Assembly: GCF_003843835.1 (NCBI RefSeq)
Contig: NZ_RKQL01000004.1
Span: 193,501 to 257,500, forward strand
Source of the DNA: Tibeticola sediminis
GTDB lineage: Bacteria; Pseudomonadota; Gammaproteobacteria; Burkholderiales; Burkholderiaceae_C
Reading direction: 5' to 3'
Length of the DNA stretch: 64,000 nucleotides
Made by a program: the position numbers and the translations under genes. The notes beneath the pieces were generated by a model. It was not told where the DNA came from. It worked only from the letters and a program-made list of their open reading frames with translations, and did no database searches. The number at the start of each line of letters is the position of its first letter. Within the stretch, counting starts at the first letter, position 1. Positions 1 through 8,235 of this stretch are shown one piece after another.

Positions 1-267
1 TTCATCAAAGCCGTGGAAGCGATGAACGAGCGCTTGGGCATTCCACGCACGCTCGCCGCGCTGCGCGCCGAAGACATCCCCGCGCTCGCGCGCGCCGCCG
101 CGCATGAGGCCGATTTCAACTACCCCGTGCCGCGGGTGCTGAGCCTCGAGGAAATCGAAGCCATCCTGCGCGCCTTGCTGCCCGATGCCGCCCCGACCGC
201 CCGCGCCGGTACGCGCACCCGCCGACGCTCGGCCCAAGCGCCGGGGACGTATTCGGCGTTGCCATAA
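1..267 (+). CDS. Iron-containing alcohol dehydrogenase, C-terminal fragment (cut by window edge)
   Basis: Frame 1 is open from the first base to a TAA at 265-267, giving 88 residues of a protein that starts outside the window. The segment LGIPRTL, then ED-IPALA, then the NYPVPRVLS-LEEIEAILR ending match the C-terminal helical domain of group III iron-dependent alcohol dehydrogenases (the Fe-ADH fold that oxidises alcohols with NAD). The metal and cofactor residues lie upstream and cannot be checked, so the substrate is unknown. The tail after the last helix is a low-complexity Ala/Arg stretch. aroG starts 8 bp downstream on the same strand, so the two may be cotranscribed. Confidence 0.8.
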   Translation, partial: FIKAVEAMNERLGIPRTLAALRAEDIPALARAAAHEADFNYPVPRVLSLEEIEAILRALLPDAAPTARAGTRTRRRSAQAPGTYSALP

Positions 268-274
268 TCCCCGG

Positions 275-1396
275 ATGAGCCCTCACGTCCACCCCGTCGC
301 CAGCCCCCTCAACACGCAAGACCACACGCGCACCGACGACGTGCGCATCCGCTCCGTGCGTCCGCTCATCACGCCTGCGCTGCTGCAGGAATGGCTGCCC
401 GCGCCCGGCGCGGCCGTTCGCTTGGTGGAGCACAGCCGCGCGGCGATTTCGCGCGTGTTGCATGGGGCCGATGACCGGCTGGTGGTGGTGGTCGGGCCGT
501 GCTCGATTCACGACCACGACCAGGCGCTGGAATACGCCCAAAGGCTCAAGGCCGAGGCCGATGCACTCGCGCAGGAGTTGATCATCGTGATGCGCGTGTA
601 TTTCGAAAAGCCGCGCACCACGGTGGGCTGGAAGGGCTACATCAACGACCCGCATCTCGACGGCAGTTTCGCCATCAACGAGGGACTGGAGCGCGCGCGT
701 GCGCTGCTGCTCGACATCCTGGCGCTCGGCCTGCCGGTGGGCACGGAGTTTTTGGACCTGCTCTCACCGCAGTTCATCAGCGACCTGGTGAGCTGGGGCG
801 CCATCGGCGCGCGCACCACCGAGAGCCAGAGCCACCGCCAGCTCGCCAGCGGCCTGTCCTGCCCGGTGGGCTTCAAGAACGGCACCGACGGTGGCGTGAA
901 GGTCGCGGTGGACGCCCTCGTCGCCGCGCAGGCCAGCCACGCGTTCATGGGCATGACGAAGATGGGCCAGGCAGCGATTTTCGAAACCCGCGGCAACCCG
1001 GACTGCCACGTCATCCTGCGCGGCGGCAAAACGCCGAATTACGACGCTGCGAGCGTCGCCGCCGCCTGTGGGGTGCTCCAGGCCGCGGGTCTGCGCGAGC
1101 AGGTCATGGTGGACGTCTCACACGCCAACAGCAGCAAGCAGCATGCGCGCCAGATCGACGTCGCCGCCGACGTCGCCGCGCAGGTGGCGGCGGGCGAAGC
1201 ACGCATCATGGGTGTGATGATCGAAAGCCACCTCGAGGAAGGCCGCCAGGACATCGTGCCCGGCCAGCCGCTGCGCCGGGGCGTCTCGGTGACCGATGCG
1301 TGCATCAGTTTCGAGCAGACGGTGCCGGTGCTCGAAGGCCTCGCCGCCGCGGTGGAACTGCGCCGCCAACGCAACCCGCACACGGCTTCGGCGTGA
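275..1396 (+). CDS. aroG: 3-deoxy-7-phosphoheptulonate synthase, class I (DAHP synthase)
   Basis: This 373-residue cytoplasmic enzyme condenses phosphoenolpyruvate and erythrose 4-phosphate in the first step of the shikimate pathway. The class I signatures are clear: GPCSIHD at residues 74-80 and KPRTTVGWKG at about 112-121, followed by the TESQSHRQLASGLSCPVGFKNGT block and GGKTPNYDA. The length fits AroG/AroF/AroH (about 350-370). I chose the ATG at 275 because it follows the previous stop by 8 bp and gives a family-like N terminus; the frame stays open upstream but that part is low complexity. Which aromatic amino acid feeds back on it cannot be read here. The gene converges on infA. Confidence 0.95.
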   Translation: MSPHVHPVASPLNTQDHTRTDDVRIRSVRPLITPALLQEWLPAPGAAVRLVEHSRAAISRVLHGADDRLVVVVGPCSIHDHDQALEYAQRLKAEADALAQELIIVMRVYFEKPRTTVGWKGYINDPHLDGSFAINEGLERARALLLDILALGLPVGTEFLDLLSPQFISDLVSWGAIGARTTESQSHRQLASGLSCPVGFKNGTDGGVKVAVDALVAAQASHAFMGMTKMGQAAIFETRGNPDCHVILRGGKTPNYDAASVAAACGVLQAAGLREQVMVDVSHANSSKQHARQIDVAADVAAQVAAGEARIMGVMIESHLEEGRQDIVPGQPLRRGVSVTDACISFEQTVPVLEGLAAAVELRRQRNPHTASA

Positions 1397-1400
1397 ATCC

Positions 1401-1456
1401 CCCACCCGCAGCGGGTGGGCTCGCGCCATCGCGGGAACGGATTCAGCGTGGCCTTA
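1401..1456. repeat. GC hairpin plus family A repeat end between aroG and infA
   Basis: CCCACCC-GCAGC-GGGTGGG (1401-1419) is a perfect 7-bp hairpin just after the aroG stop. It is followed by the right-end type of family A (CGCCATCGCGGGAACGGATTCAGCGTGGCC, 1425-1453), which runs straight into TTAG. TTA of that TTAG is the complement of the infA TAA stop. There is no T tract, so the hairpin is only a weak bidirectional terminator candidate for the two convergent genes. Confidence 0.55.
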
Positions 1457-1708
1457 GCGCGGCCGGCGCGGCGCCGAGGGGCCGCGGCCTTCGATGTGGC
1501 GGAAGGTGATGCGGCCCTTGGTGAGGTCGTAGGGCGAGAGTTCGAGCGAGACGCGATCGCCCGCGAGGATGCGGATGTGGTTCTTGCGCATCTTGCCGCC
1601 GGTATAGGCGATCAGTTCGTGCCCGTTGTCGAGCGTGACGCGAAAGCGCGAGTCGGGCAGCACCTCACTGGCAACGCCCATCATCTCGATCAGTTCTTCT
1701 TTGGCCAT
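1454..1708 (-). CDS. infA: Translation initiation factor IF-1
   Basis: The 84-residue product begins [12 protein letters not shown] and carries the OB-fold core [28 protein letters not shown] and ITFRH typical of IF-1, which binds the A site of the 30S subunit and helps start translation. I took the ATG at 1708 because MAKE is the standard N terminus; the frame stays open further upstream without family similarity. The C-terminal tail ([12 protein letters not shown]) is longer and more basic than E. coli IF-1 (72 residues), as in the second, betaproteobacterial type of IF-1. It stands alone, not in a ribosomal protein operon, so a second infA copy elsewhere in the genome is likely. Confidence 0.95.
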   Translation of the reverse strand: MAKEELIEMMGVASEVLPDSRFRVTLDNGHELIAYTGGKMRKNHIRILAGDRVSLELSPYDLTKGRITFRHIEGRGPSAPRRPR

Positions 1709-1860
1709 GGTGTGGTCCTTCATAGTCGCATGGAGGCGGGTCGCCCCATGCTGGGTTGCCCACGCCAAAACCACTCCGGATGCCAACCGAAACCGCCCAG
1801 CGCTCTGGGGAATCGACCAGTGTAGCAGAAATGCAACATTCGTGCCGGGACGCCGGGACG

Positions 1861-1904
1861 CCGGGATGCGCGACGCGCGAGGGCCCTGTTCAGCGTTGCC
1901 TTAG
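1861..1904. repeat. Family A repeat fragment abutting ubiB 3' end
   Basis: The minus strand reads CTAA then GGCAACGCTGAACAGGGCC and CTCGCGCGTCGCGCATCCCGG. That is the left-end type of family A, beginning 2 bp beyond the ubiB stop codon at 1907-1909. The outer tetranucleotide here is TTAG/CTAA (YTAR). No opposite end is present nearby, so this is a solo or truncated copy. Confidence 0.65.
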
Positions 1905-1906
1905 GT

Positions 1907-3601
1907 TCAGTCCTCGTCCGAGCGGCCGCTGCGTCGGATGGCGCGGATCAGCCACAGGCCACCCGCCACCGCGCCGAGGAATCCGAGCAGACCGAAGAGC
2001 GGCAATCCCAGCAGGGTCGGGCCGCCCTGCACGGTCATGACGATGGACGAGCCAATCACCAGTGCGGCGATGACGAGCGCCATGGCGAGCCGGTTGGCCG
2101 CACGGTCGATCTGATCGCCCACACGCTTGAGGTGCACGATGTCGAGCGCAATGTTCAGCTGCCCGCGCCGCGCCTGCCGCAGGATCTGGGCGACATCGTC
2201 GGGCAGGTGCTCGACGACGCCGAGCGCACGGCGCAGCGTGCCCCAGGCGCGCCGAGCAAGCGCCCGCGGCTCGTAGCGCGCACGCAGCACCTGGCGCAGC
2301 AGCGGGGTGGCTTCGGCCGCCATGTGAAAGTTCGGGTCGAGGCTGCGCCCGAGGCCTTCGAGCGTGATGAAGGCCTTGACGAGCAGCGCCAGGTCCGAGG
2401 GCAGCCCCAACTGGTGCTCGCGCAGGATGGCGGTCGCGTCGGCGAGCATCTGGCCGAGCCGAAGCTGCGCCAGCGGCACGCCGTGGTACTGGTCGACGAA
2501 GGCCTCGATTTCGCGCTCGAGCTGCGCGAGATCGGCGCCATGGCCATCGCTCGCCCATTCGAGCAGCACGTCGGCCACCGCGCGCGGCTCGCGCTCGACC
2601 AGACCGAGCAGCAGGCTCAGCAGTTCCTCGCGCCGACGCTCCGACAAGCGGCCGACCATGCCGAAGTCGATGAAGGCGATGCGGTTGCCCCTCAAGTAGA
2701 AGACATTGCCGGGGTGCGGGTCGGCGTGGTAGATGCCGTCTTGCACGATCATCTTGAGCACCGCGTGGGCGCCGCGCCGCGCGAGCCGCTCGCGGTCGAA
2801 GCCGGCTTCGGGGGTGAGCGCGTCGATGCGTTCGCCGGGCACGCCCTCGATGCGTTGCTGGACGTTGATGCGCGCACCGGTCCAGTCCCAATACACCCGC
2901 GGAATCACGATGTACGGCAGCGCCGCGAGATTGGCCGCGATCCGCTCGGCGTTGCGGCACTCGTTGGCGAGGTCGAGTTCGCGGCGCAGTGAACGCGCAA
3001 ATTCCCGCACCAGTTGCTGCGGCCGGTAGGGCTTGAGGGCGGGCCATTCCGCTTCGGCCAGCGCCGCAAGCCGCGCCATGAGCCGCAGGTCTGCCTCGAT
3101 GACGGATTCAATGCCGGGGCGACGGATTTTGACCACCACTTCGGTGCCGTCCTGCAGACGCGCGCCGTGCACCTGCGCAATCGATGCCGCCGCGAGCGGC
3201 TGGGCATCGAAGCGCGCAAACACCGCCTCGGGCTCGGCGCCCAGGTCCTCGCGCAGTTGCGGCCGCAGCGCTTCGATCGGCAGCGCCGGAACCTGGCTGT
3301 GGAGCTTTTCAAACTCAGCAATCCACTCGGGGCCAAACAGGTCGGCCCGCCCCGCGAGGATCTGGCCCAGCTTGACGAAGGTCGGGCCCAGTTCCTCCAG
3401 CGCGAGCCGCACCTGCACCGGCGCCGGCAGGCGCGCGAGGTCGGCCGCATGGTCCCAGTGCAGCGCATGGCCCGCGCGCTCGAGCCGATCCGCCAAGCCC
3501 AAGCGCCGGACGAGCTCACCGAAACCGTGCCGCACCAGTACCGAGGCGATTTCTTTGAGCCGGGCCAGGTCACGCGCGGCAAACAAGGTATCGATCAGCA
3601 T
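1907..3601 (-). CDS. ubiB: ABC1/UbiB-family atypical kinase-ATPase for ubiquinone biosynthesis
   Basis: This 564-residue membrane-associated protein belongs to the UbiB/COQ8 family, needed for coenzyme Q synthesis through its atypical kinase fold. Seen in order: KLGQ of the KxGQ motif at 77-80, the alanine-rich loop AAASIAQVH at 137-145 that replaces the P-loop, lysine 158, HADPHPGN at 292-299, and DFG at 312-314. Two hydrophobic segments close the protein (roughly 497-520 and 526-550), the usual membrane anchor. It is slightly longer than E. coli UbiB (546). The gene stands alone between repeats. Several UbiB paralogues exist in some bacteria, so assignment as the essential ubiB is probable, not certain. 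No clear ribosome site precedes the ATG at 3601. Confidence 0.88.
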   Translation of the reverse strand: MLIDTLFAARDLARLKEIASVLVRHGFGELVRRLGLADRLERAGHALHWDHAADLARLPAPVQVRLALEELGPTFVKLGQILAGRADLFGPEWIAEFEKLHSQVPALPIEALRPQLREDLGAEPEAVFARFDAQPLAAASIAQVHGARLQDGTEVVVKIRRPGIESVIEADLRLMARLAALAEAEWPALKPYRPQQLVREFARSLRRELDLANECRNAERIAANLAALPYIVIPRVYWDWTGARINVQQRIEGVPGERIDALTPEAGFDRERLARRGAHAVLKMIVQDGIYHADPHPGNVFYLRGNRIAFIDFGMVGRLSERRREELLSLLLGLVEREPRAVADVLLEWASDGHGADLAQLEREIEAFVDQYHGVPLAQLRLGQMLADATAILREHQLGLPSDLALLVKAFITLEGLGRSLDPNFHMAAEATPLLRQVLRARYEPRALARRAWGTLRRALGVVEHLPDDVAQILRQARRGQLNIALDIVHLKRVGDQIDRAANRLAMALVIAALVIGSSIVMTVQGGPTLLGLPLFGLLGFLGAVAGGLWLIRAIRRSGRSDED

Positions 3602-3634
3602 GGAGCGATCATAGACGCCGGCAACAGCTCCTGC

Positions 3635-3690
3635 CTATCAAAATCCTTTTTTGATAGCAACGAACGACCGATTCATGCTGGCGAAGCGCC
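3635..3690. repeat. Family D repeat with 9-bp hairpin upstream of ubiB
   Basis: CTATCAAAA-TCCTT-TTTTGATAG (3635-3657) is a perfect 9-bp hairpin 34 bp upstream of ubiB. It continues with degenerate family D sequence (CAACGAACGACCGATTCATG, then GGCGAAGCGCC). The T-rich side also makes it a candidate terminator for the upstream minus-strand gene. Confidence 0.5.
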
Positions 3691-3720
3691 ATTTTTATCT
3701 AAGGCGGCGCAGACCGCCCG

Positions 3721-3767
3721 CCGCCGGGATGCGCGGCGCGCGAGGGACTTGTTCAACGTTGCCCTAA
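3721..3767. repeat. Family A repeat fragment at the 3' end of the TPP enzyme gene
   Basis: The sequence CCGGGATGCGCGGCGCGCGA then GGGACTTGTTCAACGTTGCC ends in CTAA, 3 bp before the complement of the stop codon at 3771-3773. It is the same end type as the copies at 1861 and 12905, with a YTAR tetranucleotide at its border. Confidence 0.65.
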
Positions 3768-3770
3768 AAC

Positions 3771-5426
3771 TCAGGGCGCGATCGCCCGCTTCAGGCCGCG
3801 GGCCAGCGGGCGTGGCAGGCTGGCCAGGGACTCGAGCAGATGCGGCAGCACGCGCAGCTTCAGGCCCGTGAGGGTGGGCGGCACGACCGCCTCGATCAGG
3901 TGCGGCCCCGGCGTGGCCAGCGCCTGCTCGAGTGCGCGCACGAAGCCCTCGGTGCTCGTGGCGCGTTGGGCGGGCACACCCATGCCGTGCGCGAGCTGCA
4001 CGAAATCGATCGGCGGCTGGCGCAGGTCGAACTGCGCGCGCGCCTTCTCGGCCGCGCCGAGCGCACCCACGCGCTGCAGCTCCACGTTCAAGATGGCGTA
4101 AGCGCGGTTGTTGAACACGATGCTCACCACATCGAGCCGCTCGCGCGCCATCGTCCACAAGGCTTGCGGCGTGTACATCGCCGAGCCGTCGCCCGAGAGC
4201 GCAATCACCTTGCGCCCCGGGCACGCAAGCGCAGCGCCGACCGCGTTGGGCAAGCCCTGCCCGATCGCGCCGCCGGTGAGTGTGAGCAAGTCGTGGCGCG
4301 GTGCGCCCGCGGTGTAGAGCGGCAGCAGCAGGCCCGAGGTCTGCGCCTCGTCGACGACGATGGCACCTTCGGGCAACAGGTGGCCGACGGCCTTGCAGAC
4401 TTTGTCGGCCGTGAACTTGCCGCGCGGCCGCGGCGCGCGCTGCGCGGGCTGCACCCGAGGCGGCGTACGCTCGGCGCCAAGCGCGGCGACGAGCGCCGAA
4501 AGGCTGGCCACCACGTCCTCGTCGAACCCGGCCAACGTGTGCACCTGACAGCCCGCGGGCACGAGGTCGCTGGCCTTGCCCGGATAGGCAAAGAAGGACA
4601 CCGGCGACTTGGCGTCGACCAGGATCAAATGCTCCAGTCCCGAGAGCTGCACCGAAGCAAGTTCGGCCAGATAGGCGAGCCGTTCGATCGGCGGCAGGCC
4701 CGCGCCACGCTCGAGCCGCGTGGGAAAAACCTCGGAAAACAGCCGCGCCCCGGTGTGCGCCGCAATTTGCGACGCGGCCCGCAAGGTCTCTGCGCGCAGC
4801 GCACGACCGCCGAGCAGCAGCGCCGCGCGGCCGCCGCCATTGCGCAGCGCCTGTGCGATCGCCTCGACCCGCGCGGCATCGACCGCGGCTGTGGCCCGCC
4901 GCGGTCGGGGCGCTGCGGGCACGCCGCCCTCGCTCCAGGACACATCGGCCGGCAGGATCAGCGTCGCCACCTGGCCCGGGGGCCCAAAGCTCGTGGCGAC
5001 CGCCTCGGCCGCATCCTGGCCGATCTGCGCGGGGCTGAGACTGCGGCGGATCCAGGTGGAGACGTTGCGCGCCACGGTTTCGATGTCGGACTGCAGCGGC
5101 GCGTCGTAGCGCGCATGGTGCGTGGCGTGGTCGCCCACGATGTTGACCACCGGGACCCGCGCCTTGCGGGCGTTGTGCAGATTGGCCAGGCCGTTGCCCA
5201 GACCGCAGCCCAGGTGCAGCAGGGTGGCGGCGGGCTTGTCGGCCATGCGGGCATAGCCATCGGCCGCCCCGGTGGCCACGCCCTCGAACAGCGTGAGCAC
5301 GGCACGCAGGCGCGGCTCGCGGTCGAGCGCCGCGACGAAGTGCATCTCGCTCGTGCCGGGATTGGTGAAGCAGACCTCCACGCCCGCCTCGACCAGCGTG
5401 CGCATCAGGGCTTGGGCTCCGTTCAT
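3771..5426 (-). CDS. Thiamine diphosphate-dependent enzyme, acetolactate synthase large-subunit-like
   Basis: The 551-residue protein has the three-domain layout of the pyruvate oxidase/acetolactate synthase family. The N-terminal pyrimidine domain contains TNPGTSEMHF and the ThDP-activating glutamate in LFEGVATGAADGYAR (Glu48). A central domain follows, and the C-terminal domain has the cofactor motif GDGSAMYTPQ ending in FNN. No regulatory ilvN-type subunit is next to it, so it is unlikely to be the main branched-chain enzyme; relatives act as decarboxylases or C-C lyases on varied 2-oxo acids. It lies 29 bp downstream of an FAD dehydrogenase gene on the same strand and is probably cotranscribed with it. 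Start at ATG 5426. The substrate is unknown. Confidence 0.85.
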   Translation of the reverse strand: MNGAQALMRTLVEAGVEVCFTNPGTSEMHFVAALDREPRLRAVLTLFEGVATGAADGYARMADKPAATLLHLGCGLGNGLANLHNARKARVPVVNIVGDHATHHARYDAPLQSDIETVARNVSTWIRRSLSPAQIGQDAAEAVATSFGPPGQVATLILPADVSWSEGGVPAAPRPRRATAAVDAARVEAIAQALRNGGGRAALLLGGRALRAETLRAASQIAAHTGARLFSEVFPTRLERGAGLPPIERLAYLAELASVQLSGLEHLILVDAKSPVSFFAYPGKASDLVPAGCQVHTLAGFDEDVVASLSALVAALGAERTPPRVQPAQRAPRPRGKFTADKVCKAVGHLLPEGAIVVDEAQTSGLLLPLYTAGAPRHDLLTLTGGAIGQGLPNAVGAALACPGRKVIALSGDGSAMYTPQALWTMARERLDVVSIVFNNRAYAILNVELQRVGALGAAEKARAQFDLRQPPIDFVQLAHGMGVPAQRATSTEGFVRALEQALATPGPHLIEAVVPPTLTGLKLRVLPHLLESLASLPRPLARGLKRAIAP

Positions 5427-5455
5427 GGCGTCTCCGAATTCAAGCTGGATCGCGG

Positions 5456-7063
5456 TCAGTGACAAAGGTCCCGCGCTGCCGCCCGCGCGGTCAGGATGCA
5501 GCCCGAGAGAAAGGTGCCTTCGAGCGAGCGCTTGCCACTGGCTCCGCCGCCGCCGAAGCCCGCGGCCTCGCCCACGGCGTAGAGGCCGGGGATGGGCGCG
5601 CCCGCAGTGTCGAGCACGCGGCTGTGCAAATCGGTCTGCAGGCCGCCCAGGCTTTTGCGGGTGATGAGCTGCACCTGAATGGCGATGTACGGTCCCGCGC
5701 CGCGTTGCTGCAGCGGTGCGGGCTTGCACGTGCGCAGCCGGTCCGGGCCCCACTGGCGCGCATGCAGAATGCGGCGGATCTGGTCGTCGTTGTGCAGCTT
5801 AGCCCCCGCGGCGAAATTCACATCGAACGCGTCCACCGTCGCTTGCAGCACCTCGGCTTGCACGTCGTCGCGCCCGGTGAGCGCATTCATCTTCGCCGCA
5901 AGCCCCGCGAGCGTGTCGTCGACGAGGAACTGCGGGCACTCGGCCACCATCTGCCGCACCAGCCGGTGGTTGCCCAACAGCGTTTCCTTCAAAAAAAGCA
6001 GGAACTGCCGGTCGCGGATGCGCGGGTTGTGCTCCGCGCCGGAAATGGCGAACTCGCGCGCTGCGATGCGCCAGTTGAGCAGCTGCCAGGTCCAGGGTTG
6101 CTCGAGCTCGGCCACACGCCGGCACAGCTCATGCGTATCGAAACCCGTCACCAAAGGCTCGGGCCCGAGCCGCCGCCCCCGATGGTCGAGCCACAAGGCC
6201 GATTTGCACGGAATCAAGGACAGCCCGTGGCCGGGGAAATGCGGCTGCGGATGCGGAATGCCCGCGGCATAGTTCCACATGTCGCCCGCGTGCGTGATCT
6301 GCGCACCCAGCGCTTCGGCCGCCTGATGCATCGATCCGTCGGCAAACGGGTGCGCGCCATTGAGAAAACCCGCGGGCAAGGGCCGATCCTGGGGCCAGTT
6401 CGCCCGCACCTGCTCGTGGCTGCCGTTGAGGCCCCCGGTGGCCAGCACCACCGCGCCCGCGCGCAGCGGCCACTCCTGCCCAGTGCTTTCGTCGCGCGCC
6501 ACCGCCCCACGCAGCGCCCCTGCGGCCGTCTCGAGCGCGAGGACCCGGTGGCCGCTGAGCAGCGTCAACCGCCCCCCGCTGCCCGCGCGGCGCAGCGCTT
6601 CGATCAGGCGCAAGGTCAGCGCCCGGGCCGTGCCCCAGAGGATGTGGTAGCGCGGCACCGAGTTGCCTTCGCCCCAGTGCCCGCGCTCGACCCAGTTCAC
6701 CGCGGGCATGAACTTCAGCCCGAGCGCGATCAGCCAGTCGTACACCTCGGCGCGGCAGTGCTCGACGTAATAGGCTGCCCAACGCCGCGGCCAGACCTCG
6801 TCCGGACCCAGTTCGCCAAAACGCAGCCAATCGGCGAGCGCGCGTTCAGGGCTGTCGGGGATACGCATGCGCCGCTGCAGCGGCGTATCGACGAGCGCCA
6901 TGCCGCCGAAGGCCCAGCGGGCCAGGCCACCGAGGCGTTCGGGGGTGTCGCGGTCGACGACGATGACGCTCTGGCCGGCTTCGAGGCATTCCAGGGCGAC
7001 GACCAAACCGGCAAGGCCACCGCCGATCACCAACACATCGGCTGCGGTTCTGGCTTCGGGCAT
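5456..7063 (-). CDS. FAD-binding dehydrogenase (ketosteroid dehydrogenase/fumarate reductase-like flavoprotein)
   Basis: The 535-residue product has an N-terminal FAD-binding Rossmann motif (VIGGGLAGL, 12-20), VLATGGLNGSH in the middle and a C-terminal GLYAVGEAAGFGGGGASG plus GTFLSGCILTAR, which closes the FAD site. This is the layout of the flavoprotein family that includes 3-ketosteroid delta-1-dehydrogenases and fumarate reductase flavoproteins (COG3573 type). An AAGGAG site precedes the ATG at 7063 by 8 bp, which decides the start. It is the first gene of a probable two-gene operon with the thiamine enzyme. The acceptor and substrate cannot be read from sequence. Confidence 0.85.
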   Translation of the reverse strand: MPEARTAADVLVIGGGLAGLVVALECLEAGQSVIVVDRDTPERLGGLARWAFGGMALVDTPLQRRMRIPDSPERALADWLRFGELGPDEVWPRRWAAYYVEHCRAEVYDWLIALGLKFMPAVNWVERGHWGEGNSVPRYHILWGTARALTLRLIEALRRAGSGGRLTLLSGHRVLALETAAGALRGAVARDESTGQEWPLRAGAVVLATGGLNGSHEQVRANWPQDRPLPAGFLNGAHPFADGSMHQAAEALGAQITHAGDMWNYAAGIPHPQPHFPGHGLSLIPCKSALWLDHRGRRLGPEPLVTGFDTHELCRRVAELEQPWTWQLLNWRIAAREFAISGAEHNPRIRDRQFLLFLKETLLGNHRLVRQMVAECPQFLVDDTLAGLAAKMNALTGRDDVQAEVLQATVDAFDVNFAAGAKLHNDDQIRRILHARQWGPDRLRTCKPAPLQQRGAGPYIAIQVQLITRKSLGGLQTDLHSRVLDTAGAPIPGLYAVGEAAGFGGGGASGKRSLEGTFLSGCILTARAAARDLCH

Positions 7064-7128
7064 GGCGGCTCTCCTTCGCTTGGCATCAACCCGTGCGCCG
7101 GGAGCTGCGCGCCCGAACCGAAATCCGG

Positions 7129-7389
7129 TCAACGCACTTCGGGCAGTTCGATCTTGACTTCCAGCACTTCGAGATTGTCCTGCCGTTCGAGGCTGACTTT
7201 GATGTCATCCGGGTTGATCCGGATGTACTTGCCAATCACGTCGACGAGGTCGCGCTGCAACGCGGGCAGAAAGTCGGGCTCTGCGGCGCTGCGGCCGACG
7301 CGCTCACGCGCAATGATGAGCTGCAGCCGTTCCTTGGCAACGCTGGCGGTCTTTTTTTTCTCACCGAGCAAAAAGGAGAGAAAGGACAT
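7129..7389 (-). CDS. minE: Cell division topological specificity factor MinE
   Basis: The 86-residue product starts [19 protein letters not shown], the amphipathic membrane-targeting and MinD-binding helix. It then has [10 protein letters not shown], and the C-terminal dimer domain contains [13 protein letters not shown] and VKIELPE. MinE releases MinD from the membrane and drives pole-to-pole oscillation. It is the last gene of minC-minD-minE, 3 bp after minD. Length and order are standard for proteobacteria. Confidence 0.96.
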   Translation of the reverse strand: MSFLSFLLGEKKKTASVAKERLQLIIARERVGRSAAEPDFLPALQRDLVDVIGKYIRINPDDIKVSLERQDNLEVLEVKIELPEVR

Positions 7390-7392
7390 GGC

Positions 7393-8208
7393 TCACTTCC
7401 CCCCGAACAGCCGCTTGAAGAAGCCTGGCTTCTCGGCTTCGGTAAAGCGCATGGGTCGTGATTCACCGAGGAAGCGCGCCACCACGTCCTTGTACGCCTC
7501 GGCCACGTCGCTGTCGGCCATGTGGATGGCGGGCACGCCCTGGTTCGAGGCCTGCAGCACCGTTTCGCTCTCGGGAATCACGCCGATGAGCGGAATGCGC
7601 AGTATGTCTTGGATGTCCTCGAGGCTGAGCATCTGCCCGTCGGCCACGCGGTTGGGGTTGTAGCGCGTGATCAAGAGATGTTCCTTGACCGGCTCGCCGC
7701 CTTCGATGGCGCGTTTGGTCTTGCTGCCGAGCATGCCCAGGATGCGGTCGGAATCGCGCACGCTCGAGACCTCGGGGTTGGTGACGACGAGCGCTTCGTC
7801 CGCATAGTGCATGGCCATGAGCGCGCCGGTTTCGATGCCCGCCGGCGAGTCGCACACGATGTACTCGAAACCCATCGCGGCCAGATCGGTCAGCACCTTC
7901 TCCACACCCTCCTGCGTCAGCGCATCCTTGTCGCGCGTCTGGCTGGCCGCGAGGATGTAGAGGTTGTCGCACTGCTTGTCCTTGATCAGGGCCTGGTTGA
8001 GATTGGCCTCGCCGTGGATGACGTTGATGAGGTCATAGACCACCCGGCGCTCGCAGCCCATGATGAGGTCGAGGTTGCGCAAGCCGACGTCGAAATCGAT
8101 GACGGCCGTCTTGTGCCCGCGCAGCGCAAGGCCGCTGGCGAAACTGGCGCTGGTCGTGGTTTTGCCCACGCCGCCTTTACCGGAGGTGACGACGATGATT
8201 CTGGCCAT
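7393..8208 (-). CDS. minD: Septum site-determining ATPase MinD
   Basis: This 271-residue ParA-family ATPase recruits MinC to the membrane. It shows the deviant Walker A SGKGGVGKTTTS at residues 9-20 with both signature lysines, the switch segment YIVCDSPAGIETGAL, and a C-terminal membrane-targeting helix ending in FFKRLFGGK. I chose the ATG at 8208 (MARIIVVTSGKGG) over an in-frame upstream start because it matches all known MinD N termini. It is 27 bp downstream of minC and 3 bp upstream of minE. Confidence 0.97.
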   Translation of the reverse strand: MARIIVVTSGKGGVGKTTTSASFASGLALRGHKTAVIDFDVGLRNLDLIMGCERRVVYDLINVIHGEANLNQALIKDKQCDNLYILAASQTRDKDALTQEGVEKVLTDLAAMGFEYIVCDSPAGIETGALMAMHYADEALVVTNPEVSSVRDSDRILGMLGSKTKRAIEGGEPVKEHLLITRYNPNRVADGQMLSLEDIQDILRIPLIGVIPESETVLQASNQGVPAIHMADSDVAEAYKDVVARFLGESRPMRFTEAEKPGFFKRLFGGK

Positions 8209-8235
8209 GGGTCGGAGTCCTTTGCGATACAAAAA

